Of a stretch of 64,000 bases of DNA, positions 8,743 through 17,229 are shown one piece after another. Position 1 is the first letter of the stretch; each line of letters opens with the position of its first letter. The position numbers were made by a program, and so were the translations under genes. Under the pieces are notes generated by a model, which saw only the letters and a program-made list of their open reading frames with translations, was not told the origin of the DNA and did no database searches. This DNA comes from Fredinandcohnia aciditolerans (GTDB lineage: Bacteria > Bacillota > Bacilli > Bacillales > Bacillaceae_L), in assembly GCA_003640645.1 (NCBI GenBank), contig QGHH01000018.1, forward strand, positions 28,189 through 92,188. The letters run 5' to 3'.

Positions 8743-10971
8743 ATGAAGGGATCATCCTTTTTTGCTGAATTAAAACATATCCTTTCAAATCGCAAAGTCC
8801 TCATTCCAATTTTAGCAGTAGCTTTTGTGCCTGTTCTTTATGCAGGTATGTTTCTCTGGGCATTTTGGGATCCATATGACCAGATGGAAAATTTACCAGT
8901 CGCTATTGTGAATGAGGATATTGGAGCTGAATTTGAAGGGGACCAATTACAACTTGGAAATGAGTTGACAGACAAACTTTCCAATAACAACACCTTCGAT
9001 TTTCATGTTGTCTCAAAGGAAGAAGGATACAACGGGCTTGAGAACAGGGATTATTATATACTCGTTGAAATACCTGAGGATTTTTCAAAAAACGCAACTT
9101 CCTTATTAGATCGTCAACCGCAAAAATTGGAACTTAAGTATGTGCCAAATGAAGGCACAAACTTTCTGTCCTCTCAAATTGGGGAAACCGCAATTGAAAG
9201 AATAAAAGCAGAAGTATCAAAGAATGTTACTGCCACCTACGCTGAAACCATGTTTGGCAAGGTTCAAAACCTGGCAGACGGTTTAACCCAAGCAAGTGAA
9301 GGTTCTGAACAACTTGCGGAAGGTGTAGCGAAAGTAAATGACGGTTCAAAAACACTAGAGGAAAACCTAGCTAATTTAGCCTCAAAATCAATTGAATTTA
9401 CAAATGGAGTTAAAAAAGCAGAATCCGGAGCAACTGGTCTTGCTTCTGGAACTAATCAAGTAAAAGCAGGGCTTAACGAAGTGAATCAAAAAATTCCTTC
9501 TTTAGTGGATGGAACCGATCAAATTCAAGATGGGCTTGCCCTCATGAAGGAAGAACTACCAAAGCAAATTGCAAAAGAAGTAACAACTCAACTTAACAGT
9601 AATGTTAGCAAAGTTGATGAAGGTATAGATGAACTTGAGATGAAACTTAACGCTGGGCTATCAACTCAACTAACAAATGGGATTGCAGCCAGCCTTTCTG
9701 AACAACTAGCAGACCAAATGCTCGCATCTCAAACACAACAAATGGAGCAGCTTAAAACGACCTTAATTGAAAATCAAATAATGGACGAAACGCATGCTTC
9801 TGCTTTTATTGCACAAATGGCTCAAAAACAGCCAACGAAAGAACAGTTACAACAGCAATTAGAACAGCAATTGCAGCAAAAACTTGAACCTGGTATATCA
9901 GCAGGCGTTGAAAATGGACTTAACCAAGGGTTCACACAATTTAAAACTGGCTTACATCAACAGTTTGGTTCCGCAACAACTGGTTTAGAGGAACAGCTAA
10001 TATCCCAAACAAGCCCTTCCTTTAACCAATTATTAGCTGGGCTTCAACAGATTAATGAAGGTCATAGAAGTCTACAACAAGGAATTAGCCAATTATACAA
10101 TGGTTCGGTTGAACTTAATAACGGCGCTAACGAATTAAACAATGTTATGAACCAATTAACAAATGGTGCCGGTCAACTACAAAATGGCGCAGGTCAACTT
10201 GCGGATGGTTCGAAAGAATTAGAAGAAGGCACTGTCCAACTTGCCAAAGGCTCGGATGAACTCGCGGAGAAACTTGCGGAAGGTGCTGAACAAGCAAATT
10301 CTGTAGAGGCATCCAACGAAACCTACGACATGATGGGCGAACCTGTCACTGTTAAAAAGCAAGAAATGAATACCGTCCCTAACTATGGAACAGGTTTTGC
10401 ACCATATTTTATCTCACTTGGTCTATTTGTTGGTGCATTACTCATGTCAATTGTATTTAAACTTAAAGATCCTGTTGTTCAACCAACTAATGCATTCCGC
10501 TGGTTCTTTAGTAAATTTGGTGTATTAGCCATTGTCGGAGTGTTCCAAGCAGCCCTTGTTGACATCATACTATTAGAAGGTCTAAAAATTGAGGTCGCAA
10601 GTGTCCCATTATTCTTTGTCACATCTTTAATCACAAGCTTTACTTTCTTAACTTTAATCCAAATGCTTGTGACTATGTTGGGGGACCCTGGTCGTTTCAT
10701 TGCGATTATCGTCTTAATTTTACAATTAACAACAAGTGCTGGAACTTTCCCACTTGAACTAATCCCAACTGCATTACAACCAATTAACGCACTTTTACCA
10801 ATGACATATTCCGTACAGTCATTTAAAGCTGTCATTTCAAGCGGTGATTTCAGTTATATGTGGAATAACAACTTGATTCTCTTAACCTATATGGTGGCCT
10901 TCATTGCGATTACAATCGGGTATTTTGCAGTGAAATTGAAAAAGCAAAAAGTACAAGTTGAAATGAATTAA
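8743..10971 (+). CDS. yhgE: YhgE/Pip-family membrane protein
   Basis: Large membrane protein of 742 residues with the YhgE/Pip layout. There is one membrane segment near residues 18-40, then a long extracellular region with the conserved LPVAIVNED motif. Residues about 170-510 are predicted coiled coil, rich in repeats of the type LxxGxxxLxxG and a Gln-rich patch. About six C-terminal membrane segments follow from residue about 548. The C-terminal half resembles ABC-2-type permeases. The family includes the phage-infection protein Pip, and many members are linked to export or surface functions; the substrate here is unknown. It has an AGGAGG site and is probably co-regulated with the upstream TetR gene. 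Confidence 0.93.
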   Translation: MKGSSFFAELKHILSNRKVLIPILAVAFVPVLYAGMFLWAFWDPYDQMENLPVAIVNEDIGAEFEGDQLQLGNELTDKLSNNNTFDFHVVSKEEGYNGLENRDYYILVEIPEDFSKNATSLLDRQPQKLELKYVPNEGTNFLSSQIGETAIERIKAEVSKNVTATYAETMFGKVQNLADGLTQASEGSEQLAEGVAKVNDGSKTLEENLANLASKSIEFTNGVKKAESGATGLASGTNQVKAGLNEVNQKIPSLVDGTDQIQDGLALMKEELPKQIAKEVTTQLNSNVSKVDEGIDELEMKLNAGLSTQLTNGIAASLSEQLADQMLASQTQQMEQLKTTLIENQIMDETHASAFIAQMAQKQPTKEQLQQQLEQQLQQKLEPGISAGVENGLNQGFTQFKTGLHQQFGSATTGLEEQLISQTSPSFNQLLAGLQQINEGHRSLQQGISQLYNGSVELNNGANELNNVMNQLTNGAGQLQNGAGQLADGSKELEEGTVQLAKGSDELAEKLAEGAEQANSVEASNETYDMMGEPVTVKKQEMNTVPNYGTGFAPYFISLGLFVGALLMSIVFKLKDPVVQPTNAFRWFFSKFGVLAIVGVFQAALVDIILLEGLKIEVASVPLFFVTSLITSFTFLTLIQMLVTMLGDPGRFIAIIVLILQLTTSAGTFPLELIPTALQPINALLPMTYSVQSFKAVISSGDFSYMWNNNLILLTYMVAFIAITIGYFAVKLKKQKVQVEMN

Positions 10972-10981
10972 GATGTGTGAG

Positions 10982-11014
10982 AAAAGCTAGGGATTTTTTC
11001 CCCTAGCTTTTTCA
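10982..11014 (+). terminator. Rho-independent terminator after yhgE
   Basis: AAGCTAGGG pairs with CCCTAGCTT around a T-rich loop and is followed by a run of T. Confidence 0.85.
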
Positions 11015-11097
11015 TGTCTTGAAAAATGAAAGTACGGATGTAACGGGACGTATTGCTAATACTATGGTTGTAGAAGAAAAATGCAGGAGGAATCAAT

Positions 11098-11244
11098 ATG
11101 CCGCACAAACAACCTAAACAGAATACGATGCAAACAAATGTCTCAGGAACAGACCCACAAAAAGTGAAACAAGAAATTCAAAAGGATGTTAGCCAAGGCC
11201 AGGGCGCCATGACCTCTAGAGAAGCAGGAGCAATGCGGGATTAA
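11098..11244 (+). CDS. Small SASP-like protein (possible gamma-type)
   Basis: A 48-residue ORF starting ATG with an excellent AGGAGG site 6 bases upstream and a terminator right at its stop. The protein is Gln- and Lys-rich, with TDPQKVKQEIQKD followed by SQGQGAM, reminiscent of the repeat of gamma-type small acid-soluble spore proteins (TNAQQVKKQN, then GQGQF). If that is right it is an amino-acid reserve used at germination. It is shorter than typical SspE and has a single repeat, so a different spore-associated small protein is possible. It is flanked by terminators and is therefore monocistronic. Confidence 0.65.
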   Translation: MPHKQPKQNTMQTNVSGTDPQKVKQEIQKDVSQGQGAMTSREAGAMRD

Positions 11245-11268
11245 AAAACCACTGTTTAGTGGTTTTTC
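11244..11268 (+). terminator. Terminator of the small SASP-like gene
   Basis: AAACCACT gttt AGTGGTTT followed by T residues, beginning in the stop codon. Confidence 0.85.
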
Positions 11269-11376
11269 TTCTTTTCAGCTACCCTTTTATCTTTTTCGCT
11301 ATCATGGACCTTTCCCATTTGAATCAAAATAGATTATACTAGACTGACTATCGTATCCATTAAGGAGGAATTTTCT

Positions 11377-11571
11377 ATGACCGAGAACAATCAACCCGAA
11401 GCACCAAAAAAGAAGATTAGCCTGCAAGAGGCTATGAAGCAGCAACTTGAAAACAAAAAGGCCCAGTCTTCCAATTCTAAAGGAAAAATGAATGCCGACC
11501 TTTCAACAAAAAAAATGAAAAGCCAGCAAACAAAAAAGCCTAGTAATACTCGGAGAAAAATGGGAGTCTAA
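11377..11571 (+). CDS. Small basic hypothetical protein
   Basis: A 64-residue protein, very rich in Lys, Gln, Ser and Asn, with no membrane segment or Cys. It starts ATG with a TAAGGAGGA ribosome site. The N-terminal third (ISLQEAMKQQLENKKAQ) is predicted helical; the rest looks disordered and positively charged. I do not recognise a family. Composition and its SASP-like neighbour hint at a nucleic-acid-binding or spore role, but that is only a guess. Confidence 0.75.
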   Translation: MTENNQPEAPKKKISLQEAMKQQLENKKAQSSNSKGKMNADLSTKKMKSQQTKKPSNTRRKMGV

Positions 11572-11619
11572 TGAACGTCCAAGATTAGAATTAACAGGCA
11601 TGGCTGTTAAGATGGATAA

Positions 11620-11662
11620 AAAAGGAGTATGAATCCTCAATGATTCATACTCCTCCTTTTTA
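11620..11662. terminator. Bidirectional terminator between convergent genes
   Basis: A long stem, AAAGGAGTATGAATC pairing with GATTCATACTCC, has A-rich and T-rich flanks. It serves the small basic gene on one strand and the threonine dehydrogenase gene on the other. Confidence 0.85.
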
Positions 11663-11663
11663 T

Positions 11664-12623
11664 TTAGCCTGCATTTTTCACTAGCTTGACACTCAATTTT
11701 TCTAACATATCTTTGGTCATTGATTCAAGATTATATTGCGCCTTAAAGCCCCACTCTTCTTTTGCTGCAGTTGCATCAATTGAATTTGGCCAGCTTTCAG
11801 CGATCGCTTGGCGGACGGGATCAACATCATAATTCATCGTAAACTCTGGAATATGCTTTTTGATAACTGCTGCAATTTCTTCTGGCGCGAAACTCATTGC
11901 CGTAACATTGAAAGCATTTCGATGTTTTAGCTTGCACTCCTCTGCTTCCATTAAGTCTACAATCGCTTGAAGCGCATCTGGCATATACATCATATCCATA
12001 TACGTACCTTTATCAATATACGATGTATAGCTTTTATTTTTCAGTGCTTCATAATAAATTTCTACAGCATAATCTGTTGTGCCACCACCAGGTGGGGTCA
12101 CATACGAAATAAGCCCTGGGAAACGGAGTCCTCTTGTATCAACACCAAATTTATGATTGTAATAATCACATAGTAATTCGCCAGAAACCTTGTTGACACC
12201 ATACATCGTGGTAGGGCGCTGAATGGTGTCCTGTGGGGTTGCATCCTTTGGTGTAGAAGGACCAAATGCTCCGATTGAACTTGGTGTGAAAAATTGACAA
12301 CGCAATTCACGAGCAACTTCTAATGCATTTACAAGTCCACCCATATTTAAATTCCAAGCTAACAGTGGCTTCGCTTCTGCAGTTGCGGATAGCAATGCTG
12401 CTAAGTGAATTAATGTGTCTGCATTGTATTTTTTCGTAATATCGTACATTGCTTTTCCATCTGTTACATCTAAAATCTCAAACGGACCAGAGTGAACAAC
12501 CTCGCTATCCGTTTTTCGAATATCTGTCGCTACAACATTTTGAGCACCATAAACGTTACGAAGTTTTGTCACAAGCTCTGAACCGATTTGGCCCAGGGCC
12601 CCGGTAATAATAATTTTCTCCAT
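11664..12623 (-). CDS. tdh: SDR-type L-threonine 3-dehydrogenase
   Basis: Oxidises L-threonine to 2-amino-3-ketobutyrate with NAD+. The 319-residue protein is of the extended short-chain dehydrogenase/epimerase type, not the zinc medium-chain type of B. subtilis Tdh. It has a Rossmann motif [10 protein letters not shown] at residues 7-16 and a YxxxK catalytic pair in [10 protein letters not shown]. The function rests on its position directly downstream of kbl, whose enzyme consumes the unstable product; without that context it would be called a generic epimerase. A GGGGGAAT ribosome site precedes the ATG and the gap to kbl is 35 bp. Confidence 0.88.
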   Translation of the reverse strand: MEKIIITGALGQIGSELVTKLRNVYGAQNVVATDIRKTDSEVVHSGPFEILDVTDGKAMYDITKKYNADTLIHLAALLSATAEAKPLLAWNLNMGGLVNALEVARELRCQFFTPSSIGAFGPSTPKDATPQDTIQRPTTMYGVNKVSGELLCDYYNHKFGVDTRGLRFPGLISYVTPPGGGTTDYAVEIYYEALKNKSYTSYIDKGTYMDMMYMPDALQAIVDLMEAEECKLKHRNAFNVTAMSFAPEEIAAVIKKHIPEFTMNYDVDPVRQAIAESWPNSIDATAAKEEWGFKAQYNLESMTKDMLEKLSVKLVKNAG

Positions 12624-12658
12624 TATTCATTCCCCCAAGATGATCATCTGATCAGCTT

Positions 12659-13846
12659 TTAGATAATGTTCATTTCCTTGCCTACTTTTTCATAAATTGC
12701 AACGGCTTCATCAAGCATTTCTTTTGTATGTGCAGCTGTTGGCATATTGCGGACCCTTCCTGTTCCTTTTGGTACAGTTGGGAATACAATCGATTTTGCA
12801 TAGACGCCTTCTTCAATTAATCTCTTACTGAACTCTTGTGTTTTTACTTCTTCCCCAACAATTACTGGTGTGATTGGAGTTTCACTGTGGCCAATATCGA
12901 AACCACGCTCTTTTAACTGTTGCTTGAAGTAATTGGCATTATCCCATAGCTTGTCGTGGAGTTCTGTGCTGCTCATTAAAATTTCGATTGCTTTTGTAGC
13001 AGCAGTAACATCGGCTGGCGTAACAGCAGTTGAGAATAGGAATGGTCTGCTTCGAACTTTTAGCCAATCAATTAACGCCTTTTTACCCGCTACATAACCA
13101 CCGACAACACCAATTGCTTTTGAAAGAGTTCCAATTTGGAAATCTACTTTATCGGAAAGACCAAAGTGCTTAACCGTACCAGCACCTTTTCCTAAAACAC
13201 CTGAACCGTGTGCATCATCTACATATGTAATGAGATCAAATTCCTCTGCAATTTGTACGATTTCAGGTAGTTTTGCAATGTCACCATCCATGGAGAAAAC
13301 CCCGTCTGTGATGACCATGACTTTGTTATATAAACCAGATTCAGTTGCCTCTTTTGCCTTTTTTCGTAAATCATCCATGTCAGAGTGGTTGACACGAATA
13401 ATTTTCGCCTTTGAAAGACGGCACCCATCAATAATGGAAGCATGATTTAGCTCATCAGATAGAATCGCATCGTTTTTATCCATAACAGCAGAAATAGCTG
13501 CCATATTACAGTTAAAGCCAGATTGATAGGAAATCGCGGCCTCTGTATGTTTGAACTCAGCCAGCTTTTCCTCAAGTTTTATATGAAGATCAAGTGTACC
13601 GTTGATGGTTCGAACCGCACCTGCCCCAACTCCGTACGTATCAATTGCTTCCTTCGCAACCTCTTTTAGACGCTCATCAGTAGCTAATCCTAAGTAGTTG
13701 TTAGAAGATAGGTTAATAAGCTCTTTTCCATTGATTTTAATAATAGGTCCGTTTGCACCTTGTAGAGGGTCGATTACATTGTAAAGACCTTTCGTCTTTA
13801 AATCCTCCAGATTTTCATGCAAAAATGAGTCCAACACCTTCGACAT
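12659..13846 (-). CDS. kbl: Glycine C-acetyltransferase (2-amino-3-ketobutyrate CoA ligase)
   Basis: A PLP enzyme that splits 2-amino-3-ketobutyrate with CoA into glycine and acetyl-CoA. At 395 residues it is the standard length for alpha-oxoamine synthases. The PLP lysine is Lys243 in [12 protein letters not shown]; the PLP-ring contact DDAHGSG is at 210-216 and [11 protein letters not shown] at 131-141. The frame extends upstream, but the ATG at 13846 (MSKVLDSFL) has an AAAGGAGG site and matches family starts. It is first in a two-gene operon with threonine dehydrogenase, giving a threonine-to-glycine pathway. Confidence 0.95.
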   Translation of the reverse strand: MSKVLDSFLHENLEDLKTKGLYNVIDPLQGANGPIIKINGKELINLSSNNYLGLATDERLKEVAKEAIDTYGVGAGAVRTINGTLDLHIKLEEKLAEFKHTEAAISYQSGFNCNMAAISAVMDKNDAILSDELNHASIIDGCRLSKAKIIRVNHSDMDDLRKKAKEATESGLYNKVMVITDGVFSMDGDIAKLPEIVQIAEEFDLITYVDDAHGSGVLGKGAGTVKHFGLSDKVDFQIGTLSKAIGVVGGYVAGKKALIDWLKVRSRPFLFSTAVTPADVTAATKAIEILMSSTELHDKLWDNANYFKQQLKERGFDIGHSETPITPVIVGEEVKTQEFSKRLIEEGVYAKSIVFPTVPKGTGRVRNMPTAAHTKEMLDEAVAIYEKVGKEMNII

Positions 13847-14112
13847 TTGAATCCTCCTTTGTATGTTTGCAAAACACAAGTGTATTTCTAGGGAATACAT
13901 TTTGCTTTTTATAAATCCTTTTATATCAACATTTATACTTCCTACTTTACCACATTATTCATAAAATGTTTATACCCCGTGGACACTTTTTCTTATTATT
14001 ATTATATTATTTGTTAGTTTTGGATTTGTGATACAAAGAGTGCGTTTTTATCAGTTTGGTTTTGAGTTTTGGAGGACATAGATCTGGATCGAGAGCGCTT
14101 TTAGGAAATTTT

Positions 14113-14785
14113 GATAAAAGCATAAGAATAAGCGATGAATATGGCTGGGCCTTTGGGCATTTCTGGTAAAACCTGGAGCATAAACGTGTGGTATGATTGG
14201 ATTTTTGGCGATTACTGGTAAAACCTATAGTATAAACGAACGATATGACTGGGCTTTTGGATATTAGTGGTAAAACCTATAGCATAAACTTGTGGTATGA
14301 TTGAACTTTTGGGGATTAATGGTAAAACCTATAGTATAAACGTGTGGTATGATTGGACTTTTGGCGATTTCTGGTAAAACTCAAAGCATAATCGTGTGAT
14401 AAGACCGAGCTTTTGGAGATTAATGGTAAAACCTATAGCATAATGTGTATTAAGATTGGACTTTTGGGGATTAATGGTAAAACCTATAGCATAAACGTAT
14501 GATATGACTGGGCCTTTGGAGATTACTGGTAAAACCCAGAGCATAAACGTGTGGTATGACCGGACTTTTGGGGATTAATGGTAAAACCTATAGCATAAGC
14601 GAACGATATGACTGGGGTTTTGGGGATTAATGGTAAAACCCAGAGCGTAAATGTCTAGTATGACCGGACTTTTGGAGACTTCTGGTAAAACCTATAGTAA
14701 ACGAACGATAAGACCGGGTTTTTGGAGATTAATGGTAAAACCCAGAGCATAAGCGAATGATATGACTGGACATTTGTAAATTATC
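14113..14785. repeat. 52-bp tandem repeat array (about 12 units)
   Basis: Units of about 52 bp begin with GGTAAAAC at 14165, 14217, 14269, 14321, 14373, 14425, 14476, 14528, 14580, 14632, 14684 and 14734; two are 50-51 bp. A degenerate unit precedes them. The consensus continues with CTATAGCATAAACG and ACTTTTGGGGATTAAT. Units differ at many positions, so the array is old or drifting. It fills the gap between kbl and the serine hydrolase gene; the remaining gap sequence on either side holds no gene I can support. Confidence 0.93.
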
Positions 14786-14821
14786 CCCAAAATCACTTGC
14801 TTAACCGTAAGTAACTGCAAC

Positions 14822-14845
14822 AAAAAAGAGACCATCTCTGGTCTC
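14822..14845 (-). terminator. Terminator of the GNAT-serine hydrolase operon
   Basis: Minus-strand GAGACC agagat GGTCTC followed by six T, 25 bases after the serine hydrolase stop. Confidence 0.8.
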
Positions 14846-14869
14846 ATGTAAAGGTTAATGTTAAATTGA

Positions 14870-15916
14870 CTAAAAATGGGCTCGAATCATATTATGCAAC
14901 CTCGGTCTTAGCCGTAAAATGTGCGGTTGTCTCCCAAAATGCACACGGTTTGTCAAAAGAATAACAGTAAGGTTCACTTGTGGATCAAACCAGATACTTG
15001 TACCTGTGAATCCCGTATGTCCATAAGAAGCTTGCGAAAATAAATCACCACAGGATGACAACACAGGACTTTTTAAAATCCAGCCTAATCCCCTGTATTC
15101 CTGGTCGAAAGAGGTAAAATTTTTTCTTGATAAATGTAGAACAGCTTCTGATAGAATTTGCTTTCCCTTATATGCACCATTATTTTCAATCATCTCAGCA
15201 TATTTTTGCAGGTCTTGAATGGTTGAAAACAAGCCTGCATGACCACTTATTCCTCCCATTGACTCTGTATTATCGTCGTGGACGATTCCTTTTTTATAGC
15301 CTTTCAGTTTTTCACTATATTCTGTAGAAGCAAACCTTTCTTTTTCAAAGGTTGGGTTAAATCCCGTTTCTATCATTCCAAGTGGGGCAAAGATTTCTTT
15401 CTCAACAAACCGTTCAAAAGGTTTCTCTGTTAGTACCTCGATAATTTTATATAGTGTGATTAATCCTAAATCACTATAGATTACTTTGCTTCCAGTCGGT
15501 ACTTCGAGTGACTCTCCATAGATCCGTTCAAGGATTTGGTCTGTCGTTAAGTCCTCTACATAATATTGCTTATGTGCAGGCAATCCGGATGTATGTGTTA
15601 ACAAATGTCTTACTGTAATATGCTCTTTACCCTTCTGTCCAAACTCAGGTAGGAAAAAGGAAACTGGATCATCTAATCGAACTTCCCCATCATCAATCAA
15701 CTTTAATATGACAGGTAAGGTTGCTACCACTTTAGTCAATGAAGCTAGGTCAAATACAGTATTTTGTTTCATCGGTGTTTTTTCTGGATATACTGCACTA
15801 TGGCCTATTGCCTCCTCTATGATAACTTTTCCATTATGAGTAATACCTATTACCGCGCCAGGTATATGCTTTAAGTCAATCTCCCTCTGAAGAAATTCTA
15901 GTATCTTTTCCCTCAT
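14870..15916 (-). CDS. Cytosolic serine hydrolase, beta-lactamase/AmiE-like
   Basis: A 348-residue serine hydrolase of the class C beta-lactamase / penicillin-binding fold. Catalytic Ser59-Leu-Thr-Lys62, the second motif Tyr147-Ser-Asp149 and the third motif His300-Thr-Gly302 are all present. The start at 15916 (MREKILEFL) is preferred over the longer frame because a GAAAGGTAGGT site precedes it and homology starts there. There is no signal peptide. The family includes AmiE (YbbE) of B. subtilis, which cleaves MurNAc-L-Ala bonds and is encoded with namZ and nagZ; the large wall-salvage cluster nearby supports the same activity here. Esterase or D-peptidase activity cannot be excluded. It forms an operon with a tandem-GNAT gene 16 bp upstream. 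Confidence 0.82.
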   Translation of the reverse strand: MREKILEFLQREIDLKHIPGAVIGITHNGKVIIEEAIGHSAVYPEKTPMKQNTVFDLASLTKVVATLPVILKLIDDGEVRLDDPVSFFLPEFGQKGKEHITVRHLLTHTSGLPAHKQYYVEDLTTDQILERIYGESLEVPTGSKVIYSDLGLITLYKIIEVLTEKPFERFVEKEIFAPLGMIETGFNPTFEKERFASTEYSEKLKGYKKGIVHDDNTESMGGISGHAGLFSTIQDLQKYAEMIENNGAYKGKQILSEAVLHLSRKNFTSFDQEYRGLGWILKSPVLSSCGDLFSQASYGHTGFTGTSIWFDPQVNLTVILLTNRVHFGRQPHILRLRPRLHNMIRAHF

Positions 15917-15932
15917 TATGTTACCTACCTTT

Positions 15933-16880
15933 CTATTTTTTGAAGTACGAGTGATAGCTTTTGCAAACTTCAAAACCTAATTTGTTATAGAATGTCACTA
16001 ATCCGGTCCAATCGATAAGCATCGAATGAATATGACGCTTATGCAAATAGGAGACTGCCGCTTCAACAATAAATAATCCATACCCATTTTTTCGCTCAGC
16101 CGAATCGATCCCGAGTGGGCCTATCCCCCCTAACTCTTGTTGATACAAAGGAGCCCAATAGACATTTTGTGCGATGACAGGTGACTTCGAATCATTTATC
16201 CTACAGAAGCCGATTATCCGATCATTCTTTTTAAGGACAACAAACTCCCTACCTTGACCACCTTTTTGGAAATATTGAATCGCTTCATATTCCCATCTTC
16301 CAGGAAAACAACGATGTAAAAATGATAGAAACTCCTCCTTTTCTACCAATTGAAGAAGTGAATGCGTCACTCCCTGTTTTAAAGGAACCTCTATTTCATG
16401 TTCTTCAAAATGACAATCTAAATCATACTCCTTGGTACTATGTATATAACCGAACTTTTCAAACCACCTTGCAGTCTCACCATATTGAGACGGAATTCCC
16501 GGAAAGTAGTGCCACGTATCCTTTCCAAGCCATATATGATTCATTCCACTCTCTTGTAATTTTTGCTCTGCATGCTGAAGAAGTTTTTTTCCAATCCCCT
16601 GGTTGCGGAAATTTCGATCCACAAGCAATACTTGGATCCATCCCGTTTCTTTACTAATTCCAATATCTATTTCATCCTGCCATCTTTTAGCTACAACAAA
16701 TCCAACTACTTGATTTTCTTCATTTACCGCAATAAGTGAACCCTCTGTAAACAGATTACAATCATCAAAGCTATTTTGTTTAAATAAATCAAGACTCATC
16801 GGAAAATCGCGACCTATCTCCCGATTCCAAAGACCTACCAACTCTTCTAACCTATCAATATTCCAACTTCTGTATTCCAT
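15933..16880 (-). CDS. Tandem-GNAT N-acetyltransferase
   Basis: A 315-residue protein with two GNAT domains. The N-terminal domain carries the acetyl-CoA loop RNQGIGKKLL near residues 92-101. The second domain (about 170-315) has a more divergent loop in ERKNGYGLFIVEAA. An AAGGGAG site precedes the ATG. It is co-transcribed with the AmiE-like hydrolase and has a paralogue at 22022-22969 between murQ and murR. The repeated linkage to muropeptide salvage suggests acetylation of an amino-sugar or peptide intermediate (inference); the substrate is unknown. Confidence 0.85.
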   Translation of the reverse strand: MEYRSWNIDRLEELVGLWNREIGRDFPMSLDLFKQNSFDDCNLFTEGSLIAVNEENQVVGFVVAKRWQDEIDIGISKETGWIQVLLVDRNFRNQGIGKKLLQHAEQKLQESGMNHIWLGKDTWHYFPGIPSQYGETARWFEKFGYIHSTKEYDLDCHFEEHEIEVPLKQGVTHSLLQLVEKEEFLSFLHRCFPGRWEYEAIQYFQKGGQGREFVVLKKNDRIIGFCRINDSKSPVIAQNVYWAPLYQQELGGIGPLGIDSAERKNGYGLFIVEAAVSYLHKRHIHSMLIDWTGLVTFYNKLGFEVCKSYHSYFKK

Positions 16881-17229
16881 ACATTCAGCTCCCTTTAGAA
16901 GGTTTTTAAAAGGCTATCACTACATATTAATTAAGCGCAGTTTCAAATCAACGAGGAATATATTGGTAAATAGTAATTTAAAATAATAATTTATACCTAT
17001 ATTAACAATATTGAAATAAAAATTCAACGATGATAAACTAGATTTACAATATCAGCCATTTTTTCCTAGGTTGATAGAATCAGTGGGAGGTGATTTCTAG
17101 GAAATCGATAAAATGTATTACAACCTACACCATGCTCTTACCACCACGATATGTTCCAGCAAGTTTCCTCAAGGTTAAACATAAGTACATTTTCAAAAAT
17201 TGGATGAATTTATAAGGGGATGAAAAAGT
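16881..17229. promoter_or_regulatory. Divergent intergenic region
   Basis: A gene-free, AT-rich region between the GNAT operon and the chitinase gene must hold both promoters; no clear -35/-10 pair stands out. An inverted repeat, TTTCCTAG at 17062-17069 and CTAGGAAA at 17097-17104, encloses a free-standing GGGAGGTGA. The ribosome site GGGGATG that decides the TTG start of the chitinase is at 17217-17223. Confidence 0.4.

Noticed and set aside
14329-14544. 71-residue ORF in the 52-bp array
   Set aside because: Lies wholly within the tandem repeat, has no ribosome site, and units of 50-52 bp break any conserved frame.
17113-17178. 21-residue leader ORF before the chitinase
   Set aside because: The nearest ribosome-site-like sequence is more than 15 bases away and it shows no recognisable leader-peptide feature.
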